Assembly (NCBI GenBank): GCA_030039005.1
Contig: JASHQT010000426.1
Coordinates: 1-7,885, forward strand
Length of the DNA: 7,885 nucleotides
Reading direction: 5' to 3'
Source of the DNA: Bryobacteraceae bacterium
GTDB taxonomy: Bacteria; Acidobacteriota; Terriglobia; Bryobacterales; Bryobacteraceae
Shown here: in pieces, positions 7,340 to 7,885 of the stretch
Layout: every line of letters starts with the position of its first letter
Numbering within the stretch: position 1 is the first letter of the stretch
The notes under the pieces: model-generated
What the model saw: only the letters and a program-made list of their open reading frames with translations
Told to the model about the DNA's origin: nothing
Database searches by the model: none
Program-made: the position numbers and the translations under genes

Positions 7340-7498
7340 CGGTTGGCCAAACCAGCGGTCGCAGCAACCTCAGGCCAACGCGAAATCCATACCCTAGCGG
7401 GACGTTCAGAAAACAGTTCGGGCTGGTTACCGCATCGGCAAAGTTCGCGGCGACGCTATGCCGCGCTAAACTCACACGTTAAGAACGAGAACAACCGC

Positions 7499-7543
7499 GG
7501 GCGCTCCAGGGGCTCAAGTCGGCGGGCCTGGAGTAACGCTCCC
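7499..7543. repeat. Inverted repeat able to form a large hairpin
   Basis: CTCCAGG (7504-7510) and CCTGGAG (7527-7533) are a perfect 7-bp inverted pair around a 16-nt loop. The stem can be extended outside by GGGCG (7499-7503) with CGCTCCC (7537-7543), allowing a 3-nt bulge and one extra T. There is no T-tract. It could be a repetitive extragenic element, a Rho-dependent termination or mRNA-end structure, or chance in GC-rich DNA. Confidence 0.35.
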
Positions 7544-7586
7544 AGCGAGGTCGCACGGTCGTGATCCCGAACCCGCAGCGGGCGTG

Positions 7587-7616
7587 CTGTCGCTTCCCCC
7601 GCATCTGTTGTAATCT
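7587..7616 (+). promoter_or_regulatory. Weak candidate promoter for the cytochrome gene
   Basis: TAATCT (7611-7616) resembles a -10 element (4 of 6). CTGTCG (7587-7592), 18 bp upstream, is a poor -35 (3 of 6). Transcription would start near 7623, about 48 nt before the TTG start codon. Confidence 0.25.
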
Positions 7617-7620
7617 ACGC

Positions 7621-7645
7621 CTCGGGGGGCGCTCGCGCTTCCGAG
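7621..7645 (+). promoter_or_regulatory. GC-rich hairpin upstream of the cytochrome ribosome binding site
   Basis: CTCGG (7621-7625) pairs with CCGAG (7641-7645). Two G-T pairs and an inner GCG/CGC stem around CTCG continue the structure, with one bulged G. The hairpin lies about 15 nt upstream of AGGAG. No U-run follows. If transcription starts near 7623, part of it is lost from the mRNA. Confidence 0.3.
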
Positions 7646-7659
7646 AGAAGAGAGCAGGT

Positions 7660-7664
7660 AGGAG
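7660..7664 (+). promoter_or_regulatory. Ribosome binding site deciding the TTG start of the cytochrome
   Basis: AGGAG lies 6 nt before TTG 7671. It is the reason for choosing this non-ATG start; the next in-frame candidate (ATG at 7722) would remove most of the signal peptide. Confidence 0.7.
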
Positions 7665-7670
7665 TTCACA

Positions 7671-7885
7671 TTGAACACTCGAATCGTGCGGGGTGCGGCG
7701 TTCATAATCGCGGGTGGAGTGATGCTGGTCTCACAACCAGGCACAGCCCAGCAGCGTCCAGCGGGGCCGTACACAGCCGAACAGGCCCTGGCGGGACGCA
7801 CCGCATATCAAGCCAATTGCGCGGCCTGCCACGCGCCGGATCTCTCCGGGCGCGAAGGACCGCAACTGGCCGGCGCGAACTTCCT
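7671..7885 (+). CDS. Secreted c-type cytochrome, N-terminal fragment (3' end outside window)
   Basis: Seventy-one complete codons are present before the right edge. The TTG start is supported by AGGAG at the right distance. Residues 1-26 form a Sec signal peptide: Arg4 and Arg7, a hydrophobic core AAFIIAGGVMLV, and cleavage after GTA before QQ. A cytochrome c haem site CAACH follows, with Cys50 and Cys53 for covalent haem attachment and His54 as axial ligand. The preceding YTAEQALAGRTAYQANC and following APDLSGREGPQLAGANF are typical of class I cytochrome domains in acidobacterial proteins, some of which continue into PQQ-dependent dehydrogenases or other beta-propellers. Whether this is a stand-alone electron carrier or such a fusion is outside the window; the distal axial Met is not reached. 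The 331-nt gap and its own upstream signals suggest a transcription unit separate from the amidohydrolase. Confidence 0.88.
   Translation, partial: MNTRIVRGAAFIIAGGVMLVSQPGTAQQRPAGPYTAEQALAGRTAYQANCAACHAPDLSGREGPQLAGANF

Larger units (their letters stand above)
7340..7670. other. Intergenic region without a convincing gene
   Basis: These 331 nt follow the amidohydrolase stop codon and precede the cytochrome gene. A 73-codon open frame from TTG 7343 lacks a ribosome binding site and has a low-complexity Arg/Ser composition; I do not accept it. No hairpin followed by a T-tract was found for the receptor operon, so termination may be Rho-dependent. The region contains an inverted repeat near 7499-7543, a short GC-rich palindrome CCCGCAGCGGG (7572-7582), a hairpin at 7621-7645 and a weak promoter candidate. 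Confidence 0.6.

Noticed and set aside
7338..7362. Possible terminator after the amidohydrolase, around GGTTGGCCAAACC
   Set aside because: The pairing needs a bulge or a very tight loop and no T-tract follows, so it is not supported as an intrinsic terminator.
7343..7564. A 73-codon frame after the amidohydrolase
   Set aside because: TTG start without a ribosome binding site, Arg/Ser-rich low-complexity translation, and overlap with inverted repeats.
7514..7801. A 95-codon minus-strand frame
   Set aside because: It runs antisense across the signal peptide of the cytochrome and its control region; no motif is visible.

Overview
The window looks like chromosomal DNA of a GC-rich acidobacterium of the Solibacter/Bryobacter type. 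Three things point there: a long Oar-like TonB-dependent receptor with an N-terminal carboxypeptidase-regulatory-like domain, a winged-helix transmembrane protein of a kind that is expanded in that phylum, and the N-terminus of a secreted cytochrome c of a style common there. The assignment rests on recognised family features only; no rRNA or other taxonomic marker is present.

Layout: (1) 1-573 (+) is the C-terminal nucleotide-binding domain of an ABC exporter, cut by the left edge. (2) 640-1917 (-), convergent with it, encodes a ToxR/CadC-like one-component protein: cytoplasmic winged helix, one membrane span, large periplasmic domain. (3) 1918-2212 is a divergent control region holding a good sigma70-type promoter for the right-hand genes, a probable leaderless promoter for the regulator, a near-perfect 16-bp palindrome and a hairpin in the receptor leader. 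(4) 2213-5626 (+) is the outer-membrane TonB-dependent receptor. Only 12 nt separate it from (5) 5639-7339 (+), a Tat-exported YtcJ-type metal-dependent amidohydrolase. (6) 7340-7670 is 331 nt with no convincing gene but with inverted repeats and a weak candidate promoter. (7) 7671 to the right edge (+) is the N-terminus of a secreted c-type cytochrome with a TTG start.

My reading of how the genes fit together is inference: the receptor imports an organic compound, the co-transcribed amidohydrolase hydrolyses it in the periplasm, and the divergently transcribed membrane regulator may sense the compound or its product and control the pair. The cytochrome starts a separate unit, possibly an oxidation system using periplasmic electron transfer. 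I see no CRISPR array, transposon, tRNA, rRNA or phage gene. No feature is clearly a wholly new system. The least explained parts are the regulator's periplasmic domain and the structured divergent control region.
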